NCBI RefSeq assembly: GCF_901000735.1
Contig: NC_081543.1
Location: forward strand, 35,026,590-35,090,589
Reading direction: 5' to 3'
Source of the DNA: Corylus avellana
Lineage: Eukaryota; Streptophyta; Magnoliopsida; Fagales; Betulaceae
Length of the DNA stretch: 64,000 nucleotides
Below the pieces are notes generated by a model that worked only from the letters and a program-made list of their open reading frames with translations, ran no database searches and was not told where the DNA came from. Shown here one piece after another: positions 13,077-23,904 of this stretch. Each line of letters opens with the position of its first letter. Position 1 is the first letter of the stretch. The position numbers were made by a program, and so were the translations under genes.

Positions 13077-13186
13077 GTCTCTGATATGTAGCTCAATTGG
13101 CTGAAAATTACTCCACATAGAGTAGAAGTCACTAGTTCAAATCTCCCTCCCCTTTTTGTGTGGACAAGTAAAAAAAAAAAAAAAAA
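13077..13186 (+). mobile_element. tRNA-derived SINE, plus strand, with target-site duplication
   Basis: Box A is ATGTAGCTCAATTGGCTG near 13085 and box B is TAGTTCAAATCTCC near 13133. A TTTTTGTGTGGACAAGT tail and 17 A end at 13186. The flanks CTAGGTCAAATT (13065-13076) and CTAGATCAAATT (13189-13200) match at 11 of 12 positions, giving a convincing target-site duplication. Same family as 11503-11600. Confidence 0.85.
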
Positions 13187-13437
13187 CCCTAGATCAAATT
13201 AAGAGACTATTTTCCCATACATATCACGAAATCTTCTAGAATTGAGTGCACATCCTTGTTTATGTTGAGATTATTCAACAATTATCCCGGTGACGCTTAG
13301 CGTTATCCTTGTTGGTCCTGGCAACCCCATTAGGCCTAACAACTCGGATATTTAGCCTACCCAGCATATCATCCAAACTTAAAGGCCATTTAATATAAGG
13401 AAATGGACACTCTTTCCTTTCTGGAAGGCAAAGAGAG

Positions 13438-13439
<2 letters not shown>

Positions 13440-13480
<41 letters not shown>

Positions 13481-13498
13481 CTCTGTCTCTCTCTCTCA
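13440..13498. repeat. (CT)n microsatellite
   Basis: A nearly pure CT run with a few GT interruptions near 13476-13490. The minus-strand open frame across it (Arg-Glu repeats) is an artefact of the repeat. Confidence 0.95.
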
Positions 13499-14045
13499 AA
13501 TTCTTCATACAATTTTTCTCTTTTAAGCAGAAAGCTAACTTAATCATCAAAGTGTCTTCAAGTCTTAGGAGATTGACGGACTCCAAGAACTACCTTTTTT
13601 GTTTTGTTTTATAGGGAGCTTCATCATCAATCCGACCGTCCAAAAACTGTTATATCAATCCTAGTCTTGAGACTAAGAGTGTTGTGGGTTTCCATTAATC
13701 ATCTGATCCAATATTGCTACTGTACAATTGTAACACGCCCAAAACTGGCATTGACTAACCTGGCAGGGTTACTGGCAATTGCCTCAATTTAACCAATTGG
13801 TGGCTAAATGAGGAATCACCCCTTTAAACATAATCAGAGTTAATGCATAGAAATGTAAAATAAATCTAATAAATTTATCAATTATTACAGGAACAAGAAT
13901 AATTCTCAAATTAGAAGATATGGAGCAACTAATAATATAAAGCAAACCTGATAACAGCATGATGATCTTAAAGCAAGGTCTAAGGTGGCAACCATACCAC
14001 TTTTGGGTTCTAAGAACAAGCTCCCTATAAGAGTAATAACCGCGT
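13499..14045. other. Intergenic, nothing recognised
   Basis: No supported gene or repeat structure in this stretch. Confidence 0.35.
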
Positions 14046-14925
14046 AAGTAGGGCTGTTAAGTGAGCGAAGCGTCTCGCGAGCAAGCTCGGGCTCGGCTCG
14101 TGCTCGACTCGAATATTAAATGAAGCGCTTCGTGAACACAAATCCTGGCTCGAATATTAAACGAAGCAAGCTCGGCTCGACTCGGCTAAGCTCGTGAGCT
14201 CGGCTCATATAAGGCTCGCCTCGCTTATTAGGCTCGGCTCGTATATTTTTTATCAAGTAACAAATAACAATATATAATCAACATTACTCATTTACTCAAT
14301 AATAACAAATATATTATATACCTTTGTTTTTTTTAAAAAAAAAATTATTTATGCATATGTGTGTATATATATTATATATATAATATATGTATATATTAAT
14401 ATAAAAACATATAAGAAATATATATATATATATATATATTATCATTAATAACTATTTTTTAAAATTTTAGTTGATTATGTATGGAATTGTGAGGTGGAGA
14501 TTAATATGTTATATTTGTTTAATGTTCTTTAACATTTTAGTTGATTCTGTATGGATGATTGTAATGTTGGGATTAATTTGTTATGTTTGTTTAATGTTCT
14601 TTAGCATTTTAGTTGATTTTGTTAGTTTTAATTGTAAGGTTGACATTAATCTGTTATGTTTGTTAATGTTCTTTAGTATTTTAAGGTGCAAAATATTCTG
14701 TATGGATGATTTTTGTAATCTAATACACTTAAATTACCAAAACAAAAAAAACAAAAAAAAAAACAAACAGTCGAGCTCGAGCCTGGGCTCGAGCTCGAGC
14801 TCGAACAGGGTTCCAACCTTGTCGAGCCGAGCTCGAGCAGCAAAGTCGGGCTCGAGTCAAGCTCGAGCCTGGTCCAAAAATAAATGAGCCGAGCCTGGAC
14901 AGCCCAAGCTCGGCTCGTTTACACC
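14046..14925. mobile_element. GAGCTCG-rich foldback repeat, truncated by a gap
   Basis: The left block (14050-14245) is dense in GGCTCG, CTCGGCTCG and GAGCTCG. The right block (14765-14925) carries the complementary arrangement, ending in AAGCTCGGCTCGTTTACACC at the gap. The middle is AT-rich, with a (TA)n run at 14418-14440 and three imperfect copies of a TGTTTAATGTTCTTTAACAT phrase (about 14513, 14585, 14657). This matches a foldback DNA element with GC-rich arms and a variable core. Its right terminus is lost in the gap. Confidence 0.6.
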
Positions 14926-15025
14926 NNNNNNNNNNNNNNNNNNNNNNNNNNNNNNNNNNNNNNNNNNNNNNNNNNNNNNNNNNNNNNNNNNNNNNNNNNN
15001 NNNNNNNNNNNNNNNNNNNNNNNNN
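14926..15025. other. Assembly gap (100 N)
   Basis: Exactly 100 N. The contig to its right (15026-21032) is a near-perfect copy of sequence 10.6 kb downstream. Confidence 1.
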
Positions 15026-15178
15026 GGGATTGTGCCTGTTTTGTTTCAGATTAAAGCGGCTCAAAATATCTTGAGTCTTAAATTAATAATAAAATGGCCT
15101 TTATTCTCAATTTATTTTCCAAATAATGTGAAGATAAGCTTTTCTAAATTTTTTATAACAGTAAATAATATTGATGTA

Positions 15179-15217
<39 letters not shown>
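15179..15217. repeat. (ATT)n microsatellite
   Basis: A TTA/ATT run of about 39 bp. The matching run in copy B (about 25812-25836) is shorter, so the repeat is length-variable between the copies. Confidence 0.95.
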
Positions 15218-15219
<2 letters not shown>

Positions 15220-16243
15220 ATTTTTTATTATTTTTGAACAACACTATCCTTTTAAATGCAATATTTCTTATGCAATAACCTAAAGAAATGGAGAAAATTT
15301 GAAATTGAGAAGATATTTTCCGTGGACATAGAACTATAGAAGAGAAAAAAGGTTAAGATGCTTACGCACATGGTGCAATTAATAAGCTTCGGGACTAAAG
15401 AGAAGTCATGAGGGCTGGACCTCGTTATGGGAATAATAAACTTGTTAATTACACTAGACCCTACAATATAGCATTAGATTCAGCATTTTTAGACACGAGT
15501 GCTTCCCATAATCTACCACTATAATTAATTAAAGTACCGTTACTAATTACACTTAATTTAACGTTACTAATTATACTTAATTTTTTTCATTTAAATATAA
15601 AGACGATTAAAATCCTGTGGCCTTAAATTTAATTCCCACGTAACATAGTCAGCATGCTTAATCATCAGAGAAGCAGGACAAGGATTTGACGACAGCCCAG
15701 CCCTACAACGGCTCCATCAGCTCACCACCTCCACATACTTGCATATCAGTCGCCATCTTTTTCAAAACTACTCATCGATCAACTCTTCCCTTTCTCCTTT
15801 CCCAGGGAGCAAGACCACATGGTGGGGAACCAACACCAAAATCAAACAATACCCATTATATATTTGCACCCAACAATTCAGGAAACTTACCATTCAACCA
15901 TTATTCATTATTTTTTACAAAATTCAGATTCTGAAACAAAATCAGGCCTCAATTATTCCCAATTGATAACCATATATTAAAAAAAAAAAAAACTACATTA
16001 ATTAGATTTAGAGCTATACTATAGTGTATTTTCCAACAAAGCATCCAGGTCAGCTTCGCCTTCCCAGACAATTACATTCATTTTGACCCAATCTTTTCTT
16101 TTCTTTTCTTTTTCTTTGGGTTCTACTTTCTTTCTGCTTTTTTTTTTTTTTCAAATTAAGCAGAACATGTTGTACTACAAAGCAGTAGCATAGTAAAATT
16201 TTTAGTTAATAGATGTCAAAGTAAAAAAAAAAGGAGTGACGTG

Positions 16244-17134
16244 TCAACACCTCCAGTCGAGCCTGACCTCGGCGGGGCCGACGACGTGCTGACGGGGCTT
16301 GCGGAACGAGACGATGTGGCTGCTGACCATGAACGCGGTGACCCGCTCTGACACCTTGATTTCTTCCATCTTCAGGTCTTGTAGCCTCCGCGCGTACTCT
16401 GGAACGTGCATCAGGTCCCACACCACGCCCACCCCACCGGGCTTCAACACCCTCACAACCTCGCCCACCACCCTCATCCTCTCCGCCGCGGCCTCCACTG
16501 TACGGTTCCGGCCGTGCTCTTTCCCCACCGTGTGGAGGAACACCCCGGAGACCACCACGTCGAAGCTGTTGTCTGCGAAGGGCAGCCTCCTCACGTCGCC
16601 TTCTCTGCACGTCACGTACTCTCCGACCCCCTCCAGCTTCGCCGTACGGAGGGTCCGGAGCGTGGTGGCCTTGGAGCGGTCCAGACCCACGACCCGGCCG
16701 GAGCTACCCTCCTTCTTGAGCTGGGTCGCGACCGCGTTGAGGAGGATTCCCCGGCCGCAGCCGAGGTCGAGGGCGTGCTTCACCGTCGACCAGTCGTCGA
16801 CGAAGGAGAGCATGCGGAGGGCCATGGCGTGGTGGAGGGGCACGGCGGAGTAGAAGAAGTTGGCGGCGGCGAATAAGAGGCATACGGCGGAGAGGGCGGT
16901 GACGGAGCCTGTGAATCCGGCGGCGAATCGGGCGGCGCCGCCGGGGAGGGAGATGGTGACGGAGAGGATAGACTCGAAGAAGGCGCGGATGGGGTCGAAG
17001 TAGAGGAGGTAGAGCACGGAGAGGACGCCAAAGAGGAGGGCGTGGAGGAGGAGGAACACCAGGGTCTGCCACTGCTCCACGCCGTAGATCGCGTAGATCT
17101 GGCTCCAGTCTCTGCTCGTCGCCGTTTTGCCCAT
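16244..17134 (-). CDS. Membrane-anchored class I SAM-dependent methyltransferase (copy A)
   Basis: Intronless, 296 residues. It starts at MGKTATSRDW, and no in-frame ATG precedes it before the CT-rich leader. Two hydrophobic segments (about residues 23-46 and 66-95) suggest N-terminal membrane anchoring. A Rossmann methyltransferase domain follows: SAM motif I ALDLGCGRG (121-129), acidic D152 in VVGLDRS, EGDVRRLPF (178-186) with D180, FDVVVSG (191-197), and LKPGG (230-234) in a UbiE/COQ5-like Methyltransf_11 layout. The substrate is unknown. The coding sequence is far more GC-rich than its surroundings. The other-frame open frames here are shadows caused by that GC bias. The copy at 26851-27741 differs by one residue (Ala51 here, Ser there). 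Confidence 0.9.
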   Translation of the reverse strand: MGKTATSRDWSQIYAIYGVEQWQTLVFLLLHALLFGVLSVLYLLYFDPIRAFFESILSVTISLPGGAARFAAGFTGSVTALSAVCLLFAAANFFYSAVPLHHAMALRMLSFVDDWSTVKHALDLGCGRGILLNAVATQLKKEGSSGRVVGLDRSKATTLRTLRTAKLEGVGEYVTCREGDVRRLPFADNSFDVVVSGVFLHTVGKEHGRNRTVEAAAERMRVVGEVVRVLKPGGVGVVWDLMHVPEYARRLQDLKMEEIKVSERVTAFMVSSHIVSFRKPRQHVVGPAEVRLDWRC

Positions 17135-17445
17135 TTCTTGCTTTTCCTTTCCTTTCCTTCTCCAATCTAATGCGAGAGATTCTACGGGTAATTGGAAAGA
17201 GAACCTGCCAACTGGGAAAACAAATTCTGGGTGAGAATTCGGGAAAGTGTGTGAGCGAGTAAATGAGTGAGTGAGTGAGAGAAAATGTGAGAATTTATTC
17301 TTTCATGAAAAATTATTAGAGTCGTTAAGAAATTATAACCGAAAGGCAGAAAATGGGGTAACGCATTTTCTTTCTAAAAATTCCCGCGTTTTCTCGGCAA
17401 GCAAACAGACCCAGTGGTAGCCCTAAGTATTGGATTTCGTAATTT

Positions 17446-17454
17446 TTATATATA
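17446..17454 (-). promoter_or_regulatory. Candidate TATA box for methyltransferase copy A
   Basis: Minus-strand TATATATAA about 310 bp upstream of the start codon. The leader between them contains repeated ACTC units and CT-rich DNA, common in plant 5' UTRs. The same element is present at 28053-28061 in copy B. Confidence 0.45.
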
Positions 17455-17459
17455 CTTAC

Positions 17460-20103
17460 AGTGACGAAGCTTGGGAATCAGCCCAGGGTCTGAGATCCAG
17501 CAGCTGCAGAGAACTTAATGGCAATCCCAACACGGAAAGAAAGATCAGGAAGAACAGAACAGAGAGCTCAAAGTGCCAAAAATTCCCAGCCTTCTTTTCT
17601 CAGAAGCAATAGAGAGCGAGACCCAAAAAACCATTTATACAGAGAGAGAGAGAATCACAGTAATAAATCTGCGAGTGTCAGCTCTGGTACTGACGACGAC
17701 GACGACATATTTTATCACCTCCCGGCTCCAGCAAATCACGCGCTTTTGCTCGTCGCCTTGCGACTAACTTAACGAAGCACAGCTCCAAATTGGGCTTTCA
17801 GATTTCAAACATCAACAAAAATGGAAAAAAATAAAAGAACACTCAAAGCGGATTTGGATTTGTACGGACTCTTGAGAAAATGGGAGGGATGGGCAAGTCG
17901 CAAGTGCGAGCGATTGTGGATTTGTGGATACGTACGTATTTATGTGGGGGAAGTAGGTTGGGAAACCAGTGAATGTTTACCGGGTGACCTCCTCAGCCAG
18001 TAACTTGAATATTTTATTTTAGAGTAATGTAGATATATTTTCAAAATTAGCTATTTAATATCGACTTCATTTAGGCGTATAATAGTCGTATAATAATTTA
18101 CTAAATAATATTTTTCTTTATTTTAAAACGTAGAGCGGTAAACGAAATGAGTAACGATATTTAGTAAATTATTATATTACTCTCATACAGTTTGATAATA
18201 TAAAAGTAAAAATTATTCATTAAATTAAAAATTAGTTAAAGAAAAATTAAATATTAATTTTCATTGGTTGATCATTTCAATTGTATTTGTATGGTATAGC
18301 GGGTTTAGTACATGAATGAGGTCAAAATGGGGATTTGATCAAGTCCGGTTGCCTTTTGGGAAGAGTGTAGAGTTTGTGATTGTTAAAAAATAAATAAAAA
18401 ATCTACCAAGATTGATTGGTTTGAGTGGGTTTGACCAAGGGAAGGCCTATGTTACAAAACTTGCTCGTCATAAATTCATAGAACCAGCTCAATATTGGTT
18501 TGACTCAACGTATGTGATGGTAAGATGGTTGAACAAGTTGGAAGAGCTCAAAATAAGGCAAGGTTTTATTTTATTGGAAGTGACATTTTTTTTTTTTTTT
18601 TAAGATATTGAAAGTGACTTTGATTAGCTTCCTTTTGTCCATACATTATCATCTACGTTACTCACCCAAAAGAGACAACCTACCAAAGTTGTGTAGATTG
18701 ATAGCACTTTTTAGATATTTAAAAAATGAAACAAAATAAAATTGATTTGATATAAAGGTGAAAGTAATTTCGAGCGTTTTGTAAAAGAGGCATATTACAC
18801 GATCATCTTTTAATCATTTATTTTTACAAATTCAGTAAATCAACTATTAGATTTGTAAATTTATATGAGTTTCACATAAATTTAATGATGAATTTATCGA
18901 TTCTCGATATGAAAATGGTTGAAAAAAAATGAATTTTATCATTTTTCTTTTGTAAATGTTTTGTATTTAAAGTTATTTATTAATGTTTTTACCTTTTTTT
19001 TTTTTTTTTTTTGGGTGGCTAGAAAACAAAAAGCTTTTCCAAAGAGAATGATCAAACCAGGAAGTTCTAGCAAAATGACGTTACAAAGGATGTGGTAGTT
19101 CACGTGACACTAGTTGCCCAAGGCACCCAAATATTAATAGTATAATTAAGGTCCCTCCCATTAAAACTTATTTAAGACCTCAATTATGGTAAAAACAAAA
19201 TTTAATAAATACTCTTTAATTAAGAGTGCTTCAATTATAGTTAAAAACTGATTACATTGAAAGCATTCAATGGCTAAATATTAAATACTTTGGGGGAAAA
19301 GAGAGAGAAATATGGAAACTTGAAATGTCATATATGGAAAATTCAATGCCTATGATTCAACACAAACCCACATGAGTCATGACCATTTTCCACTTATAAT
19401 ATTGATTAGGTTGGAAATTAAATGCTCAAAAGAAATCAGGGAAGATAAAAACTTTTTCATAAAAAATAAAATGTATAATTCATAGAAATAAATAGTTTGA
19501 CGAAAATGTTTTTTAGAATTAACTGTTTCTTATATATAGTATATCAAGTTATTTTTTCAATTCATAGTAGGTTGAAAAATTTTAGATATATGAAAATATA
19601 TATAAGAAATTAAAATTATTAGACGATGACAGTTTGCAGGGGAAAAAAATCTCTTAATCTTGAAAGTTTTTGAAACATGATATTTATTATAATATTAATG
19701 GTTTAGATTTATTTTTTGAACTAAAAATTTTAAAAGAAGTTTTACAAAGAGAAGAAACTATTACTCCAATTGATGTACTATATTATATAGGATTTGATTC
19801 TTTTTCAAATGCATGTATTGCTTAATGAATTTTATTCACAAGTAGTACAATTTTTTTTTTTAATTAAAATTAATAAAATCCTGCATAAGATTGATAATGT
19901 CAAAGATTAAGTGTATTAGCCCTGTTATCAATTGAATGAGATATTAGGAAAAAAAGAATATAAATACTTAATTAGTTATTTGCATCTCGAAAGGTGAGAA
20001 TAATAATTTTTAAATAAAAAATATAAGAAAGGCATCACTTAAATTTGTCACCATTGTTGATACTTACCATGTTTACAAAATGACATAACAATTCATGTGA
20101 CAC
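17460..20103. other. Upstream and intergenic part of copy A
   Basis: No second gene supported. The first 400 bp (with AGAGAGAGAG near 17641 and a GACGACGACGAC run near 17691) could be distal promoter. A 60-residue frame at 17821-18003 is interrupted by a stop in copy B. Beyond 18000 the sequence is AT-rich, with T tracts near 18585 and 18990. Confidence 0.4.
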
Positions 20104-20337
20104 TTAGAGCCTGTTTGGGTGTGTGTTTAAGAAGTTTAAAAGTGTGTTTAATACTCAAAAAGTCGGTTTGAAGAAGTATACGTTTGGTAAAAACAATTGA
20201 AAACACTTTTAATGGTTCAAAAGGCCAAAAAACAGCCAAAATATATTTGGTAAAAGCTTAAAAATGAAGCTTTTGCAAAAAACCTCTTTTTAACTGAAAA
20301 TCTATATTTCTCAAACACAATCGCAAATATGTTCTTA
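20104..20337. mobile_element. hAT-like MITE, GAGCCTGTTTG family (copy A)
   Basis: The left end CTTAGAGCCTGTTTGGGTG and right end TCAAACACAATCGCAAATATG form imperfect inverted repeats. Internal phrases (AGTGTGTTTAATACTCAAAAA, GTCGGTTTGAAGAAG) are shared with the elements at 39996-40206 and 50981-51226. No coding capacity. Confidence 0.7.
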
Positions 20338-20926
20338 CCACATCAGCTATTAAAATGTTTACTGGTACATATTAGTCAACCTGACATTCATTTTGATAAA
20401 ATATAAGCTGTCACGTAAGTTTTTGGTAGTTTTTTTTTTTTTTTTTTAAAAGCATGAGTGCCGCTATGGATGCTACAAACTGATATGACCATTCATAATT
20501 GATGAAATAATTAAGCAAAAGATCCGACCTCTTAACTTAGTTAATTAACAATTCAGTTATCAATTATATACTCTTAATAATTTTATCAAGTATGAATTAT
20601 CACATTAATTTATAAAAAAAATTATAGTAAAATTTGCAGTAGCGAATTTATTTTTCTTTGAGCATATCTATTCATGTAAAGTGCAAAGAAGATCTCATGT
20701 TCCTTTTTCAGTCTCTATCTTTTTACTTGTTCTACTTCCTCTTTAATAATAAATCGGAAAGAAGTACTTGGATCTTTAGCAGGCAAAAACTCCTTGTAGA
20801 AGATAATTTAGGAGTGAAAATGTGGGCATTTAACTGTTAACCACTTTAGAAGGTGGTTAGGAAAAATCGCTAACCGCATAAACGGTTACAGTTAAGGGTT
20901 TTAGGTTTTGAAAAAAATGCTAACCA

Positions 20927-20928
<2 letters not shown>

Positions 20929-20963
<35 letters not shown>
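20929..20963. repeat. (TA)n microsatellite
   Basis: Pure TA run adjacent to the MITE starting at 20964. The allelic run in copy B (31547-31591) is longer. Confidence 0.95.
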
Positions 20964-20966
<3 letters not shown>

Positions 20967-21032
20967 TAATGTTAGAAACCATATTTTTATCATCCTAAAG
21001 TTGATGTGGCTTTTAAAATTACCATTAAATTT
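20964..21032. mobile_element. Left part of a MITE, cut by a gap
   Basis: Matches the left arm of the complete element at 31592-31749 (GAGTAATGTTAGAAACCAT). The right arm is missing because the contig ends. Confidence 0.7.
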
Positions 21033-21132
21033 NNNNNNNNNNNNNNNNNNNNNNNNNNNNNNNNNNNNNNNNNNNNNNNNNNNNNNNNNNNNNNNNNNNN
21101 NNNNNNNNNNNNNNNNNNNNNNNNNNNNNNNN
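21033..21132. other. Assembly gap (100 N)
   Basis: Exactly 100 N; right boundary of copy A. Confidence 1.
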
Positions 21133-22294
21133 ATCACTTGATTTAAGGCTTTGTTTTAAAGAATTGTTAACCGGGTTAAGTTAAAAATCTTTAATTTTTT
21201 TAAAATGATAATTTATAGGGATATTAGAACAATATAAGGCTAATCACTGGAAAGGCCCAATTTGGTGTATAAAAAATTGAGCAAATGTAATGAGAAGTGT
21301 AGACGAGTTGAAGCAGATGGGTTTCTTAACAAGTTGGTCTTTATTTTGCACTTTCTTGTAGCAGTTGTACGGCCTTTCATTCATAACTACAATGAAGGTA
21401 GTTGAATCTTACCGCAATATTAATTACTTCATTTGCAAACAGAGTTATCACAAAGCTAGCTTATCCGTACAATATTATTGATATTTCAAAATATGATCAT
21501 ATTATTTTTGTGACTTAAGATCCACGTTATCATATATATTAAATTATCTTTTACTTATTCTTCTTTTGTGCATGATTAGTTGTTGAATCTTTATTATTCT
21601 CTGCTCTTAGGTTTAATAAACAAATTAATATAAGTTGTTGGCCAGTTAGATATATATAATTTCACTATTCATAACATATATAACCAGATAGAGTTACTTT
21701 AGCTTGCACCCATATAAAATTGTCACCTGTCTTTTAGGATGTAAGAAGTATATATTATTTTAAAAAAATAAATAAATTTGTTCTAACTCTTTTAATTTCA
21801 TTAAAAAAGTGAATAATATTATAAATTACATTTCTATTTTACAATTATTTTACAATGCTGGCGTTTTAGTCTCAACTAACCGTTTGATTATTCATTGTTA
21901 AAAAAAAATAAAAAATCAATGGTTGATTAGAACTATCACGTCAGTATTGTGGAATAAAAATATAGTATATAGCATTATTTTAAAGAGTATGTGCTTTTCA
22001 CAAGCTTAAAGAACATATAATAATTTTAGAGAAATGTTAGATACTATAATTTTATCTAACATTCATTCAACAAGCTTGACGTGACATTCCCAACCAATTA
22101 TTGAGTCTTTTTTTTTTTTTTAATATTATTAATACTAATAATAGTACTCATAATTTTATAAAACGAATTAAATGAACTTTCTCCCGTATAATTTAGAAGA
22201 AAACTGTGTCTTTTTTTTTTTAATTAAAAACATGACAAGGTTATAAGAGATGATTCTTTCCACTTTTGATTCGAATATAAGATAAAATGGAAGA
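21133..22294. other. Intergenic, AT-rich, nothing recognised
   Basis: No supported gene. Several poly(T)/poly(A) tracts (22110, 22215) suggest old retroposon tails. Confidence 0.35.
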
Positions 22295-22312
22295 CCATGA
22301 AAGCTGAATATT
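22295..22312. repeat. Target-site duplication, left copy (LINE)
   Basis: CCATGAAAGCTGAATATT, repeated exactly at 23887-23904 on the other side of the LINE. The last two T may belong to the poly(T) tail. Confidence 0.95.
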
Positions 22313-23886
22313 TTTTTTTTTTGATAAGTAAGTAGTTGACTTTATTAAAAGCGTAGGCGCCCCGGAGTACACTGGAAGTATACAAGGAGGATCACCTAAC
22401 TAGAAAGGGAAAAACGTACAAGGAAATCATTATAGCTAATCGAAACCGGAAAAACAAACGCTACAGTCCAAAGATACAGAGTATGAAAACAATAGGATAA
22501 AAAGTCCTCGAAAGACCTCTCCACATCCTCGAAGCACCTATTATTTCTCTCTCTCCATAAACACCAAAAAAAGCAAGTAGGCACCATCTTCCAGACTGTA
22601 GCACTCCCCCCCCCCTTCCTGCAGACCACCAACAAGCTAGCAACTCGAAAACCCGACCAGGCATCACCCATGATAACCCAAAACGGCCAAAAAAGGCACT
22701 CCACAAAGCAGACGCCACCTCACAATGAATAAGAAGATGATCCACCGTCTCCTCACTCTTCTTACACATCCAACATCTGTTTACCACAATCACATTTCTC
22801 TTTCTGAGGTTATCTAAGATCAGAATTTTCCCCCAAGCCGCCGACCACGCAAAAAAAGCTGCCCTTGGAGGAGCTTGTGTCCGCCACACACTCTTCCAGG
22901 GGAACCTCCTCCCTTCCGAGCATGCCAAGGATAGAAAGAGAGACTTGACCTTGAAAGTACCTCTTTTGGAAGGGTTCCACCATAATCTATCTTCCGACCC
23001 TCTTCTCACTCCTGTAGAATGTAACACCTGGAAAAAAGAGGCAAAGGCCTCCACCTCCCAATCATGAGCCGCCCTCAAAAAACTCACATTCCACTGGTTG
23101 GATCCCCTTAGCATCTCCACGTTATCCGCAACTGAGGCCTCCTTTGCACAAGCAATACTATAAAGGATCGGGAAAGCTATCTTGAGAGCTGAATCTCCAC
23201 ACCACCAATCATGCCAAAAGCTAATCCTAGACCCATCCCCCACTACAAATCTCGTAAAGCCTTTGAAAGTTTCCCACCCTTTCCTAATATTCTTCCATAA
23301 CCCTACCCCAAGCATGCCTCCAGGCTCAACTGAACACCATCCTCCCCATAAACTTCCAAACTTCGCATCTATCACAACTCTCCACCAAGCATCTCTTTCC
23401 GACCCATAACGCCACAACCATTTCCCTAAAAGAGCGCGGTTGAAGACCAATAAATTCCTGATCCCCAACCCTCCCTCCTTGATCGGAGTGCAAACCTGTG
23501 ACCACTTCACCAAGTGGTATTTGAACTCTTCGCCTATCCCTCCCCAAAGAAAATTGCGTTGAAGCTTCTCAATGCGCTTAGCAACACTCACCGGAATAGG
23601 GAAAAGAGACAAGTAATAAGTGGGCATGTTAGCAAGAGTGCTCTTAATAAGGGTGACCCTACCCCCTTTCGACAAAAACACCCTTTTCCAGCTGGCCAAC
23701 CGGTATTCAATCTTCTCGATCACTCCATCCCAAATATGCTTGGACCTACAAGAGCCTCCCAACGGGAGACCAAGGTACTTCACTGGCAAAGTAGCTGCCT
23801 CACACCCTAAAATGCCGGCTAACGAAGCCACTTGCTCCACATTCCCCACCGGGATAAGCATCGATTTAGCCAAATTAACCTTCAAT
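22311..23886 (-). mobile_element. 5'-truncated L1-type LINE, minus strand, with 18-bp target-site duplication
   Basis: The plus strand starts with a poly(T) tail (22311-22322) followed by the complement of a 3' end containing CGCTTTTAATAAAGT, as expected for a minus-strand LINE. The body encodes the end of RT, the thumb and connection region, and the zf-RVT zinc knuckle. The element stops abruptly at 23886 within RT (LKVNLAKS), which is classic 5' truncation during target-primed reverse transcription. The clean duplication and long open frame show it is much younger than the LINE at 1-2035. Confidence 0.95.
22396..23883 (-). pseudogene. LINE ORF2 C-terminal fragment (RT end and zf-RVT), one frameshift
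   Basis: Visible landmarks are LKVNLAKSMLIPVGN, YLGLPLGG, the thumb region RVFLSKGGRVTLIKSTLA, WGG...VKW...KEGGLGIRNL, and the zf-RVT block FAWSAAWGKILILDN then CWMCKKSEETVDHLLIHCEVA. The frame open from 23930 changes at a run of ten C (22606-22615). The natural C-terminus (FWCLWRERNNRCFED... to FLVRFSLSS) continues in the neighbouring frame and ends at 22396. The ATG at 23930 is in flanking DNA, so that frame is a chance fusion. Catalytic YADD lies in the missing 5' part. Confidence 0.9.
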
Positions 23887-23904
23887 CCATGAAAGCTGAA
23901 TATT
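23887..23904. repeat. Target-site duplication, right copy (LINE)
   Basis: CCATGAAAGCTGAATATT, identical to 22295-22312. Confidence 0.95.

Larger units (their letters stand above)
15026..21032 (+). repeat. Copy A of a 6.0-kb direct duplication, probably an unmerged haplotig
   Basis: The whole contig aligns colinearly with 25658-31660. Both begin GGGATTGTGCCTGTTTTGTT, and A ends where B reads ACCATTAAATTT. Differences are scattered substitutions and short indels: a longer ATT repeat in A, an AGAGTGCTTC stretch against ATGCTTC near 19225, and an internal deletion in B near 30840. In the methyltransferase gene only about three substitutions were seen in 891 bp. N-gaps bound this copy on both sides, while B is embedded in continuous sequence. 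Confidence 0.95.

Noticed and set aside
13275..13586. 103-residue minus-strand open frame with Arg-Glu repeats
   Set aside because: Translation of the CT microsatellite.
16206..17165. Other-frame open frames of 83-184 residues over methyltransferase copy A, and their counterparts (up to 254 residues) at 26813-27777
   Set aside because: Arg/Pro/His-rich low-complexity translations caused by the GC-rich gene on the minus strand; only the 296-residue frame has conserved motifs.
17821..18003. 60-residue open frame upstream of the methyltransferase
   Set aside because: A single substitution makes a stop in the second copy and no family is recognised.
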